From: Bacteroidales bacterium
Lineage (GTDB): Bacteria > Bacteroidota > Bacteroidia > Bacteroidales > VadinHA17
Reading direction: 5' to 3'
Length of the DNA stretch: 48,269 bases
NCBI GenBank assembly: GCA_025454815.1
Contig: JALONR010000020.1
Location: forward strand, 1 to 48,269
In this document: positions 7,096 through 15,419 of the stretch, one piece after another
Numbering within the stretch: position 1 is the first letter of the stretch
Layout of the letters: each line of letters begins with the position of its first letter
Program-made: the position numbers and the translations under genes
The notes under the pieces: generated by a model
Database searches by the model: none
What the model was told of the DNA's origin: nothing
Seen by the model: the letters and a program-made list of their open reading frames with translations, nothing else

Positions 7096-10014
7096 TCAGT
7101 ATCCCAGCGTGAAATCTTTCTCAGTGGCAGGTACCCCCTCCTTCATCCAGGCTGGCATTGGCTCACCTTTAAGGTAATGATGGAAGAACTGCGCCATCCG
7201 CTTCTGGAAGTCAACCCTGTTCGGAAGCTTCAGCGGCCAGTGAGGTTCGCCGTTGTAATTGAGCAGCCAGGCCGGCTTGCCCAGACGCCTCATTGCGATA
7301 AAAAACTCAATCCCCTGCCACCATGGAACATGACCATCCTGGTCATTGGCCATGATAAGTATCGGCGTCTCAACCTTATCTATCGCAAAAAGAGGTGAGT
7401 TCTCCCAGTAAAGATGCGGCGCCTCCCAGATGGTAGCCCCGATGCGGCTCTGCTGATGCTCATACTGCATCGACCGGTTCAGCCCTGTCTCCCAGCGTAT
7501 ACCGCCGTAGGCACTGTACATGTTGACCACAGGTGCCCCCGACTCGATGGCAGCAAAGAGGTTGGTACGCGTTGCCAGATAGGCCACCTGGTACCCTCCC
7601 CAGCTGTGACCCTGTGCCCCGATACGCTTCTCATCTACAAAACCCTTCTCGATGAGTGACATTACCCCGGGCATCACGCAGTTGTAGGCACTCTGTCCCG
7701 GATAACCGTCAATATAATATACATCAGGATTGAAGATCAGGTAACCGTGACTCGTATAGTAATGATAATCAATGGTTGACCGGCCGGGCTCGGGTATACG
7801 GTGCCGGTTGAGCTCAGTGGAACTCCTCTCGTAGAAGTTCACAATCATCGGGTACTTCTTCGCCGGATCAAAGTTTTCAGGCTTGTAAAGCAGCCCTTCC
7901 ATCTCCTTTCCGTCAAGCGAAGTCCATCTCACCACCTCCGCGGTGCCCCACAGGTAGTCCTTCTGCTGCGGGTTGGCATCGGTAAGCCGCTTTTCGGTTT
8001 TAAATGAAAGATCGGTCAGCAGGTAGTCAGGGAAAGTCCTGAAATTTTCCTTGCTGTAGATAATACGGTCTGCATTCCTTGCCTTCACCGGCGTACCCAG
8101 GTTGAAATCACCGCCTGTGAGCCTTGCAGGGGCATCCTTCTTCCGGATATCGAGTGAATAGAATCCTTCAGCCCTGGTTACTTCGTTTACTCCTATAAGA
8201 TATTGTTTTTCAGCAGGATCAATATAATCATTTTCCGGATCAAAATCAAGCAGCCGGTATTTGATCCCTTCCTTTCTGCCATTGACGGTGATGTTCTGCG
8301 GCTGACGTGCGGCCACAGGATCAAGTGACCAGATATCATATCTGTCCGAAACCAGGAAGGCTTTGTCATCCCTGAGCCATCCGGCAGCAGGGTATGATCC
8401 CGGCAGGTCGGGAACATCATTCAGCTCGTCCCAGACCCTTAGCGTTGACGGGTTGGTCAGTCTTGCCTCTTTAGCGGAGGCCAGATCATACGAATACCAC
8501 GAACTGTCTGCCTCCTGGTACCAGTACAGATACTTCCCGGCAGGTGAAAAACGGGTCCTGACCCTCAGGTTCTCCTTGAACCTGACAGCATCGCCCGTCA
8601 TTATATCTATTATCCACATATCATTACCTGCACTGCCCCTCCACATCGATTCCAGATCATATGGAAGTGACGAAAGACCCACCGCCTTCTGTCCGTCCCC
8701 CTTGTCGGGAAGCATCACGTCAGGCATCTCTGCCGTTGCCAGTTGCACCACCTTGCCGCGGTCAGCATGCCAGACAGCCGTATAGTTCTTCTTCAGGTCA
8801 CGCGACTTTCTGACAACCTGTGCTGTATGAAGTATTCCTTCTGACCAGTGCCAAACGTCAACCATGGCCCGTTCCTCATCAAGCACGGTTGTATCCTTAA
8901 GCTTATAGGCAGGAGATGTCCCGAAGAAGAGGCGCGGGGAGTTTTCGGCAAACATCAGTCTTGCATTCTCATTGATGATCCATCCCTCAGGTATCCCTGC
9001 AGTACCCTGCGAGGCGGCCAGGACAGCAAGCCCCTTCCCGTTCCATGAGCAGAGAGAGAAGGTGTTACCCTCCTTGTCCTTTTCATCAAAGGAGAGGATA
9101 AAAGCAGCCCTCTCCCCTTTCTTGTCCATGGTCAGCTGACGGTATTTCGCCTTGCCTGTGTAAAGCGTAATCTTCTCTCCCTTCCTGAGATCAATTATCA
9201 CTACTCCGGGTTCAGCTCCGTTGTCGTCCCCCGTTGTGGCATACATCAGTTTCTCTGCCTCGGCTGCAAACAGATAGTCGGTCACGAACATCACACTGTC
9301 TGTCTTTCCGCTTGCAAGATCCCTGATATAGAGGGTATATCCGTTGTCCGCCGACTGACTTTTGGGCTTTTTGGGTTTATCTCCCTTCTCTTCAACGGTA
9401 CCGGAAGAGGCAGCAGACTTCTCCCCCTTCACTTCCGCTTTAACGGCAAGCTCAGCAGACTTCTCCCCCTTCACTTCCGCTGTGCCGGACAGCGCAGAGT
9501 GTTTTTCTCCTTTTCCTGCCGAGGAATCTGCCTGTGCTGCCGGTTTGGCCTTGCCCGGTTCATTCTGCCATGCCAGCCACCCTGACCATTTTGCAGGCAC
9601 CTTGTATGATTTGAGCCTCTCAATGGTATCAGTCACACCTGTCGTAACATGGTATATACCAAGCTTATCCACAGGCATATCCTCTTTTTTCGTTTTTTTC
9701 AGCTTCATCTGCCTTACTTCCTCGTCAGGTGCTTTAATGGTAAAGAAGAAATACCTTGAATCGGAAGAGACAGCCGCACCTGTGGCACAGTTGAAGGTGG
9801 CCTTCAGATCTCCGTTCCCGTTGTATAACGTTATTACCGGATCACCCTGTGATGGTTCGGTTTTGAAGGCTATGATTGATCCGTCATCGGATATGACTCG
9901 CTCGGTTATCCGTTTCCATGTTACAAGGTCGTCAATTGTCAGGCTCTTCTTCTCCTGTGCAACGGCGTACAGGGAGACAATCATGACAAGTATCAGGCAG
10001 ACAGCTCTTTTCAT
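7096..10014 (-). CDS. Secreted prolyl-oligopeptidase-family (S9) serine peptidase
   Basis: Read from ATG at 10014, which gives a clean signal peptide (MKRAVCLILVMIVSLYAVAQ), the protein is 972 residues; an in-frame start 13 codons upstream would put extra residues before the signal. The N-terminal two-thirds looks like a beta-propeller. The C-terminal alpha/beta-hydrolase domain carries the nucleophile motif GHSWGG (Ser804), the acid in NDQDGHVP and the His in GEPHWPL, so the catalytic triad looks intact. An insert near residues 170-225 is low-complexity (Ala/Glu/Lys/Ser) with the unit AEVKGEKSA repeated, matching a 42-bp direct repeat at 9413-9496. The likely role is periplasmic or exported peptide hydrolysis. 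It is transcribed alone, upstream of the SusC operon on the same strand, with a 238-bp gap. Confidence 0.93.
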   Translation of the reverse strand: MKRAVCLILVMIVSLYAVAQEKKSLTIDDLVTWKRITERVISDDGSIIAFKTEPSQGDPVITLYNGNGDLKATFNCATGAAVSSDSRYFFFTIKAPDEEVRQMKLKKTKKEDMPVDKLGIYHVTTGVTDTIERLKSYKVPAKWSGWLAWQNEPGKAKPAAQADSSAGKGEKHSALSGTAEVKGEKSAELAVKAEVKGEKSAASSGTVEEKGDKPKKPKSQSADNGYTLYIRDLASGKTDSVMFVTDYLFAAEAEKLMYATTGDDNGAEPGVVIIDLRKGEKITLYTGKAKYRQLTMDKKGERAAFILSFDEKDKEGNTFSLCSWNGKGLAVLAASQGTAGIPEGWIINENARLMFAENSPRLFFGTSPAYKLKDTTVLDEERAMVDVWHWSEGILHTAQVVRKSRDLKKNYTAVWHADRGKVVQLATAEMPDVMLPDKGDGQKAVGLSSLPYDLESMWRGSAGNDMWIIDIMTGDAVRFKENLRVRTRFSPAGKYLYWYQEADSSWYSYDLASAKEARLTNPSTLRVWDELNDVPDLPGSYPAAGWLRDDKAFLVSDRYDIWSLDPVAARQPQNITVNGRKEGIKYRLLDFDPENDYIDPAEKQYLIGVNEVTRAEGFYSLDIRKKDAPARLTGGDFNLGTPVKARNADRIIYSKENFRTFPDYLLTDLSFKTEKRLTDANPQQKDYLWGTAEVVRWTSLDGKEMEGLLYKPENFDPAKKYPMIVNFYERSSTELNRHRIPEPGRSTIDYHYYTSHGYLIFNPDVYYIDGYPGQSAYNCVMPGVMSLIEKGFVDEKRIGAQGHSWGGYQVAYLATRTNLFAAIESGAPVVNMYSAYGGIRWETGLNRSMQYEHQQSRIGATIWEAPHLYWENSPLFAIDKVETPILIMANDQDGHVPWWQGIEFFIAMRRLGKPAWLLNYNGEPHWPLKLPNRVDFQKRMAQFFHHYLKGEPMPAWMKEGVPATEKDFTLGY
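9413..9496. repeat. 42-bp direct repeat coding for a charged linker
   Basis: Two near-identical copies begin with GCAGACTTCTCCCCCTTCAC at 9413 and 9455. They lie inside the S9 peptidase gene and encode tandem 14-residue units with AEVKGEKSA on the opposite strand. The period is a multiple of three, so copy-number change would keep the frame. Confidence 0.7.
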
Positions 10015-10176
10015 ATGAGGGCATGGTTTGATTAACAAGGCTAAAAATAGCATTAAATCGTAATCAAAAAAATGTTATGCAGGCACCCGGTCTCCCCCTG
10101 TCTGAAAAAGAGGGAAGGCAGCGCCCCGTATTCTTCGTCTGAAATTTTGTTTATCTTAAGGGTTAATTTCCCCGGC

Positions 10177-10362
10177 ATGAAAACAGGAATCTTCACTGAT
10201 GGAGAAGACATCACTCCAGCTGCGCTGCTGAACGAGGTCACGCTGTTCATTGGAAAGGGATCCGGAATCGGCCCGGAATTTCCCGAACAGCTTTTCGGCA
10301 TATTTTCCGTGCCGGGTACGGATAAAACTGTAATTAATTCACCTGAAGACTCAAGAATATGA
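10177..10362 (+). CDS. Small ORF of unknown function, overlapping the next gene by ATGA
   Basis: 61 residues from ATG at 10177 (begins MKTGIFTDGEDITPAALLNE, ends SPEDSRI). Its TGA stop overlaps the ATG of the following outer-membrane protein gene by the sequence ATGA, as in translational coupling. Codon choice resembles that of neighbouring genes. The frame remains open back to 10072, but that upstream part reads like non-coding sequence. I do not recognise the protein, and it contains no signal peptide or membrane segment. It may be a real small protein, a leader ORF for the downstream gene, or a chance frame. Confidence 0.35.
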   Translation: MKTGIFTDGEDITPAALLNEVTLFIGKGSGIGPEFPEQLFGIFSVPGTDKTVINSPEDSRI

Positions 10363-11327
10363 GAGTAGCGAAACGTATATCCATTGTTCTGGCATTGTCT
10401 TTTATTTCATTGATTGCTCCTTCCCAGGGGACAGTTGTGACAGGCATAATAAAAGATAACCGAGATGTGCCAATAGTTGGTGCAAGGGTTTGCCAGGTGA
10501 ACAGCACAAACTGCACTGTGGCTGATATGAACGGAATATTCCACCTGCTGATGGAACCCGACAAGGAGATGAGCCTTAACGTCACATGCCTGGGGTTCAA
10601 TCCTGCAGAAGCGGCTGTCAGTGATACAACAACCTTCCCTTTAATCATCAGCCTTACCCCGATGTATTTCCCCGAGGAGACCTTCTCAGATGACTTCAGG
10701 GAATATACAAACCCCGACATTATAGCACGTTCAGCCCTCAGTCTTGACATCGTGTTGAGCGACTTCTCGGAGTTCGCATCTCTTCTTGGGACATTCAATA
10801 CTGATGCGCTGGACTACTTCGCGGTTACCGGGCCGGAACTGGGAGCATCCTTCCCCCGTTTCTATGCGGGATTGGGACTGGGGATGGGATACAGTTACAA
10901 GGATGATATCGATACTGTGGCGGTTGATCTTAACAACACCCAGTTCAAACTCAGCCTGGGCTATGATATAATAAGCTCTCACAGGATTAGGATGACACCA
11001 ATGGTCTCCCTCCGGTGGCTGAAATACAGGCTTCGCAACTACTCCTCAGAAAGAAAGGTACCGCTTCAAACCTACCTGCAGGAAAAGGAGACTGACCTAA
11101 GGTTCAACCAGACAGCAGCAGTCATCGGGCTTAACCTTGAGTACCTGATGTACTCCGGGAATGCCGGAGTAGGCGATCACTGGTCAGTGGGTATCTTTGG
11201 CGGTTACGCGATGAAACTGAACCGGAAACCATGGATCTGGTCTGACGGAAACCGCATCACCACTGACAGATCGATAAGACTTGACCCCTTCACAGCCGGG
11301 ATAAGCATTTCGTTTTACAGCCAGTAA
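10359..11327 (+). CDS. Outer-membrane protein with N-terminal carboxypeptidase-regulatory-like domain
   Basis: 322 residues. Signal peptide about 1-24 (MRVAKRISIVLALSFISLIA). Residues about 26-105 form a CarboxypepD_reg-like beta-sandwich (VVTGIIKDNRDVPIVGARV, then DMNGIFHLLM and LGFNPAEAAV). The rest has alternating aromatic and polar beta-strands typical of a small outer-membrane barrel (FYAGLGLGMGYSY, FKLSLGYDIIS, WSVGIFGGYAMKL) and ends in ISISFYSQ. No enzymatic motif is visible. It is a Bacteroidota envelope protein of unknown role. Translation may be coupled to the preceding small ORF through the ATGA overlap. Confidence 0.75.
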   Translation: MRVAKRISIVLALSFISLIAPSQGTVVTGIIKDNRDVPIVGARVCQVNSTNCTVADMNGIFHLLMEPDKEMSLNVTCLGFNPAEAAVSDTTTFPLIISLTPMYFPEETFSDDFREYTNPDIIARSALSLDIVLSDFSEFASLLGTFNTDALDYFAVTGPELGASFPRFYAGLGLGMGYSYKDDIDTVAVDLNNTQFKLSLGYDIISSHRIRMTPMVSLRWLKYRLRNYSSERKVPLQTYLQEKETDLRFNQTAAVIGLNLEYLMYSGNAGVGDHWSVGIFGGYAMKLNRKPWIWSDGNRITTDRSIRLDPFTAGISISFYSQ

Positions 11328-11425
11328 ATCGCGGCGATACCGAAATTGCAGTTGCCTGATGCCCTGACAGCATCTTCTTTCATTATGATCGGTTGCTGAA
11401 CAATTCAGAAAACAGTTTCGCTGAT

Positions 11426-11433
11426 TAATTTTG
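11426..11433 (+). promoter_or_regulatory. Putative Bacteroidota -7 box (TAATTTTG)
   Basis: Exact match to TAnnTTTG, 50 nt upstream of the aldo/keto reductase start. No clear -33 element was seen. Confidence 0.45.
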
Positions 11434-11483
11434 CCTCTGAATAAAAGAATATCAATATTTGCCTTTATTATAAATACTCTTCT

Positions 11484-12470
11484 ATGAACTACAGGATACT
11501 TGGAAAAACAGGATTTGAGGTTTCGGAAATTTCTCTCGGTACGTGGCAGGTTGGCGGCAGATGGGGATCGAAGTTCGATCATGCTCTTGCTGACTCAATA
11601 ATACGGGAGGCAATTGATAACGGCATTAACTTCATTGACACTGCTGATGTATACTCCGACGGAGAGAGTGAAAAAGCCGTCGGCAAGGCAGTCAGGGAAT
11701 CGGGTGCAAAGGTCCGCATTGCAACCAAATGCGGCAGGCAGATCAGCCCGCATGTAAACAAGGGATACACCCCTGCTGTACTTAGAGGTTATGTCGAGGA
11801 CTCTCTCAAACGGATCGGTACTGATTGTCTTGACCTCATCCAGCTGCACTGTCCTCCCACGGAGGTGTACTACAGGCCTGAGATTTTCGGAGAGTTCGAG
11901 AAGCTGAAGGATGAAGGGAAAATACTCAACCTTGGCGTCAGCGTGGAAAAAGTTGAAGAGGCTGTCAAGGCGGCGGAGTTTGATAATGTCACAACTGTTC
12001 AGATAATTTACAATATCTTCCGGCAGCGCCCCCATGAGCGGTTCTTTGAACTGGCCAGGAAAAAGAACATAGGCCTGATAATCCGGGTTCCGCTGGCCAG
12101 TGGTCTTCTTTCAGGTAAATTCGGAAATGATACCCGTTTTGCTCCCGGAGACCACCGGTTCTTCAACCGCAACGGACTCATGTTTGACAAGGGAGAAACA
12201 TTCGCCGGTGTCCCCTATGATAAAGGCCTGAAGGCCGTGGCCAGGCTGAAGGAGCTTTTCCCCGGTGAGACACAGCTTGTCCATGTTGCCCTGCAGTGGA
12301 TACTGCTGAGGGATGAGGTGAGTTGCATCATCCCGGGAGCATCATCACCTGACCAGGTGAGATCGAACCTCGGAGCATCTGCATTCCCCGGCTTCACCGT
12401 AGAACAGATAAATTCCATCTCACGCATCTATGACGAGGAGATAAAGCCCCTCGTCCACCAGCTCTGGTAA
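11484..12470 (+). CDS. Aldo/keto reductase
   Basis: 328 residues, the normal length for the family. It opens with MNYRILGKTGFEVSEISLGT. The catalytic tetrad of the AKR superfamily is complete: Asp52 and Tyr57 (FIDTADVYSDG), Lys82 (IATKCG) and His122 (LIQLHC). The C-terminal NADP-binding segment is present (IIPGASSPDQVRSNL). The enzyme should reduce an aldehyde or ketone, or work in reverse, with NADPH in the cytoplasm; the substrate is not predictable. It is probably transcribed alone from the TAATTTTG box. Its last codons are part of a degenerate tandem repeat that continues into the downstream gap. Confidence 0.93.
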   Translation: MNYRILGKTGFEVSEISLGTWQVGGRWGSKFDHALADSIIREAIDNGINFIDTADVYSDGESEKAVGKAVRESGAKVRIATKCGRQISPHVNKGYTPAVLRGYVEDSLKRIGTDCLDLIQLHCPPTEVYYRPEIFGEFEKLKDEGKILNLGVSVEKVEEAVKAAEFDNVTTVQIIYNIFRQRPHERFFELARKKNIGLIIRVPLASGLLSGKFGNDTRFAPGDHRFFNRNGLMFDKGETFAGVPYDKGLKAVARLKELFPGETQLVHVALQWILLRDEVSCIIPGASSPDQVRSNLGASAFPGFTVEQINSISRIYDEEIKPLVHQLW

Positions 12471-12576
12471 GTGGCAGGAATGTGATAGCAAAGCCCCCGG
12501 CCCACCCGCTCTGGCAGGTGGCAGGAATGAGATAGCAAAGCCCCCGGCCCTGCCGGTTCTGGCCAGTGGCAATGAT
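12461..12576 (+). repeat. Degenerate tandem repeat of about 47 bp starting inside the reductase 3' end
   Basis: Two clear units start at 12461 and 12508 (GCTCTGGtaaGTGGCAGGAA and GCTCTGGcagGTGGCAGGAA), both continuing with GATAGCAAAGCCCCCGGCCC. A third, shorter unit starts near 12556 (GTTCTGGCCAGTGGCAATGA). The first unit contains the last codons and stop of the aldo/keto reductase gene, so the array looks like duplication outward from the gene end. The rest of the gap to 12788 holds no gene; it carries only a TATATTTG promoter-like box. Confidence 0.75.
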
Positions 12577-12716
12577 ACCGTGTCGTCTGATCCGTCTGCT
12601 GGCTGCCCGTACTAACTCCGGGTTCGATCTGATTTCCCGGGGTGCATTTTCCGCCACTCACCCTCATAATACCGCAGTTGGCCCCCATACCTGGGAATAA
12701 ATCATCCGTTTGTTCA

Positions 12717-12724
12717 TATATTTG
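12717..12724 (+). promoter_or_regulatory. Putative Bacteroidota -7 box (TATATTTG) for crtI-crtB
   Basis: Exact TAnnTTTG match, 64 nt upstream of the crtI start, in an otherwise gene-free gap. Confidence 0.45.
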
Positions 12725-12788
12725 TTGTGCGGTTGCGTTAACTGCAACCTGAAACGGGAACAAAACACCAATTTAATTACAATACCTG

Positions 12789-14294
12789 ATGACTGGTAAC
12801 GGTACGGTGCTGATCATTGGCGCCGGCATAGGGGGCATAGCCACGTCAATATTGTTGGCGGAGCGTGGCTGCAAAGTCGATGTTTTTGAGAAGAATATTT
12901 CGGCAGGCGGCAGATGCGGACAGATAGTGCGTGACGGCCACCGCTTTGACCTGGGTGCAACAATGATCCTCATGCCCGAGGTCTACCGAGATGTGCTCGG
13001 GTCTCTCGGCCTCACGATGGACGACCTGAATGTCAGACCGCTGGAAGACATATATACCCTGTGGTTCGATGACGGCACCAGCCTTGCTTTCACCACTGAC
13101 AAAAACCGGATGGAACAGCAGCTGGAAAAGATTGAACCCGGAAGCTTCGCCAGGGCAGAGGAATATGTCAGAACCGGATTTGATCTCTACACCACCGCCT
13201 TTGGAAAGCTTCTGGGACGCAATTTTACCAGGTTCTTCGATTTCTTCAATCTCAGCAATACCCTGCTTCTGGTTAAGCTCAAGACTTACCTTAATCATTA
13301 CCGGTATACGTCGCGCTTCTTCAGGTCAGAACACCTGCGGATGGCGTTCACATTCCAGAATATCTATGTGGGACAGAGCCCTTTCAGCGCCCCGGCACTC
13401 TTCTCCATGATACCGGCGGCTGAACTGACCGAGGGTTCAATGTTTCCCGTCGGAGGGATGTACAACGTCGCTGCCAGGCTGATGGAGAAGGCCCGGGAAA
13501 AGGGAGTCACGTTCCACTTCGCAAAGCCGGTGAAAGAGATAACCGTTGAAGGAAGAAAAGCAACCGGTGTCCTTTTCAGTGACGGTACCAGGGCAGATGC
13601 AGATGTCATCATTGCCAATGCCGACCTGCCCTACGTTTACAGCGAACTACTGCCTCCCGGCAGGAAATCCCGCAGGATCAACAGGATGAAATACTCCTGC
13701 TCAGCCCTTGTTCTGCACTGGGGCCTCGATAAACAATATCCGCAACTCGGGCATCACAGCACATTCCTGTCTGACAGCTTCCGCGAAGGACTCGACAAAA
13801 TCTTCAGGGACAAATCAATGGGCGAGGACCCCTGCTTCTATATACATGCACCTGTCCGTACTGACCCGTCTGCAGCACCCGAAGGATTTGACACCCTCTC
13901 GGTGGCGGTGGGAGTAGGTCACCTTGACCCGCATCATCCCCAGGATTGGGAAAGAATAACAAACAATGCACGCGATGTTGTCTTCAGGAAACTGAGAAAG
14001 ATAGGTATAGATGATATTGAGGCTCATATAAGGTTTGAGATAGTGACTACCCCCGGAAAATGGGAGGAGGCACTGAACGTGACGAAGGGATCTGTTTTCG
14101 GAAGCCTCGGGCATAATATCCTCCAGATGGGATATTTCAGGCCTCATAACAGGGACGGAAAATATAAAAACCTTTATTTCACCGGGGGAAGCACCCACCC
14201 CGGCAACGGGATTCCAATGGTGCTCATGTCGGCAAGACTGGCAGCGGAAAGGATCATAAACGAACAACTGAAAAACAGGACGGGACAGAGATGA
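12789..14294 (+). CDS. crtI: Phytoene desaturase family FAD-dependent oxidoreductase (CrtI-like)
   Basis: 501 residues. The N-terminal FAD-binding dinucleotide motif is seen at about 7-23 (VLIIGAGIGGIATSILL), followed by FEKNISAGGRCGQ and RFDLGATMILMP, the usual start of CrtI-type carotenoid desaturases. The C-terminal signature is present as GGSTHPGNGIPMVLMSARL. CrtI enzymes insert double bases' worth of unsaturation, that is, they introduce double bonds into phytoene or a C30 analogue using FAD, at the membrane. The gene overlaps the next (phytoene/squalene synthase) by ATGA, so the two are translated together and should act in one pathway. Whether the substrate is C40 or C30 cannot be read from sequence. 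Confidence 0.9.
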   Translation: MTGNGTVLIIGAGIGGIATSILLAERGCKVDVFEKNISAGGRCGQIVRDGHRFDLGATMILMPEVYRDVLGSLGLTMDDLNVRPLEDIYTLWFDDGTSLAFTTDKNRMEQQLEKIEPGSFARAEEYVRTGFDLYTTAFGKLLGRNFTRFFDFFNLSNTLLLVKLKTYLNHYRYTSRFFRSEHLRMAFTFQNIYVGQSPFSAPALFSMIPAAELTEGSMFPVGGMYNVAARLMEKAREKGVTFHFAKPVKEITVEGRKATGVLFSDGTRADADVIIANADLPYVYSELLPPGRKSRRINRMKYSCSALVLHWGLDKQYPQLGHHSTFLSDSFREGLDKIFRDKSMGEDPCFYIHAPVRTDPSAAPEGFDTLSVAVGVGHLDPHHPQDWERITNNARDVVFRKLRKIGIDDIEAHIRFEIVTTPGKWEEALNVTKGSVFGSLGHNILQMGYFRPHNRDGKYKNLYFTGGSTHPGNGIPMVLMSARLAAERIINEQLKNRTGQR

Positions 14295-15214
14295 AAACAA
14301 GGGATCAGTTCATGGCTGTATTTGACTCTATTGACTTTGAAAAGATAATTGACCATCCCAATATACTCATTGCAGCCAATTTCTGGGATAACGAGAGGTA
14401 CTGTGCTGCCCGCACCTGTTACCGTTTCATGAGAGCGCTGGATGACCTGATTGACAACCACAAGGCGGCACACAAAGGCATCAGCCCGGGAGAGAGGGAG
14501 AGCTTTGTATCTGATATCAGACAGTGGATGGGGATGCTTGACAGGGGAATGAAAAACTCCCCTTTCAATAATGAACTGGGATATACCGTTGAGCGATTCA
14601 GAATTCCCATGTGGTCGCTGGAAGCATTTGCGGAATCAATGCTTTTTGATGTGACACACGATGGTTTTGCAACCATTGATGAATTCATAACATACTCCGG
14701 TGGTGCGTCAGTTGCACCAGCTTCAATATTCGTTCACCTGGCCGGCTTGCAGGAGAAAGACGGAGGATACACTGACCCTCCTTTTGACGTACGCCACACG
14801 GCAGAGCCCTGTGCAATGTTCAGCTACTTCGTTCACATCATCAGGGATTTCCGCAAAGACCAGCTTAATAACCTCAGCTACTTTGCCGATGATGTGATGC
14901 AGAAACACGGCATCTCAAGAACAGATATGAGCGCCATGGCTCATGGGGCTCCACTCACCACCGGATTCAGGACCATGATGAGGGAATACCTTGCCATTGC
15001 TGACCGCTACCGGCTCGAGACCCTGAAAATAATGGAGGAAATCTGCCCGAAGATGGAGCCCCGTTACAGGCTCAGCCTGGAAATCATCTTTGAACTCTAT
15101 ATGATGGTCTTCGAACGGATTGACCCGGATTACGGCACTTTCTCCACTGAAGAACTCAATCCGACCCCCGCCGAGACCAGGGAGAGGGTCAGACAGGTCA
15201 TTTACCGACATTAG
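14291..15214 (+). CDS. crtB: Phytoene/squalene synthase family protein (CrtB-like)
   Basis: 307 residues. Both Asp-rich, Mg-pyrophosphate-binding motifs of head-to-head prenyl synthases are present: DDLID at 51-55 (after CYRFMRAL) and DFRKD at 186-190 (after FSYFVHIIR). The family joins two prenyl diphosphates, GGPP to phytoene or FPP to squalene/dehydrosqualene. Pairing by a 4-bp ATGA overlap with a crtI gene favours carotenoid synthesis. The sequence after the second motif (QLNNLSYFADDVMQKHGIS) departs from the usual plant-bacterial CrtB pattern, so assignment to phytoene rather than a C30 product is tentative. No lycopene cyclase, ketolase or prenyl diphosphate synthase is nearby. Confidence 0.85.
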   Translation: MKTRDQFMAVFDSIDFEKIIDHPNILIAANFWDNERYCAARTCYRFMRALDDLIDNHKAAHKGISPGERESFVSDIRQWMGMLDRGMKNSPFNNELGYTVERFRIPMWSLEAFAESMLFDVTHDGFATIDEFITYSGGASVAPASIFVHLAGLQEKDGGYTDPPFDVRHTAEPCAMFSYFVHIIRDFRKDQLNNLSYFADDVMQKHGISRTDMSAMAHGAPLTTGFRTMMREYLAIADRYRLETLKIMEEICPKMEPRYRLSLEIIFELYMMVFERIDPDYGTFSTEELNPTPAETRERVRQVIYRH

Positions 15215-15269
15215 TCGGCGGTCTGCAGTAGCAGCCGGCAGTTTGATACCGCGACATAGGAGAAGTATT

Positions 15270-15364
15270 AATCCCGCATCCGCCGGCTGGCGGATCGGAG
15301 CCTTCAGATTGAGACCCCAGGATCGAAATCCCGCATCCGCCGGCTGGCGGATCGGAGCCTTCAG
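15270..15364. repeat. Two copies of a 38-bp palindromic extragenic repeat
   Basis: Identical 38-bp copies lie at 15270-15307 and 15327-15364, 57 bp apart start to start. Each has the inverted repeat ATCCGCC-GGCT-GGCGGAT followed by CGGAGCCTTCAG. They fill much of the 205-bp gap between crtB and the YfcC transporter. They resemble REP/BIME-type elements in structure; no transposase is adjacent. Confidence 0.85.
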
Positions 15365-15419
15365 TCCTTTTTTGCCAATAGAATGTTAATTGCTATTTTG
15401 CACCTCAAAACCATTGTGA

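Noticed and set aside
9362-10018. 218-codon plus-strand frame opposite the S9 peptidase gene
   Set aside because: It is antisense to a well-supported peptidase with signal peptide and repeats, and its composition (Ser/Ala/Phe-rich) is that of a reversed coding strand.
10053-10301. 82-codon minus-strand frame in the gap before the outer-membrane protein gene
   Set aside because: No recognisable features, and it conflicts with the plus-strand small ORF that has the ATGA junction. Neither is certain; the minus frame is the weaker.
12461-12576. CRISPR array
   Set aside because: Only two clear units plus a fragment, head to tail without distinct spacers, and no cas genes in the window.
12789-15214. 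Recent horizontal transfer of the carotenoid genes
   Set aside because: Base and codon use look like the neighbours by eye, and no mobile element flanks them. A phylogeny would be needed.
15270-15364. CRISPR or mobile-element ends
   Set aside because: Only two palindromic copies with a 19-bp gap, no cas or transposase gene, and no target-site pattern. A REP-like repeat fits better.
15332-15373. Terminator of the crt operon formed by the second palindrome
   Set aside because: A run of T exists downstream (around 15367) but is separated from the stem by about 15 nt, so it is not a standard intrinsic terminator.
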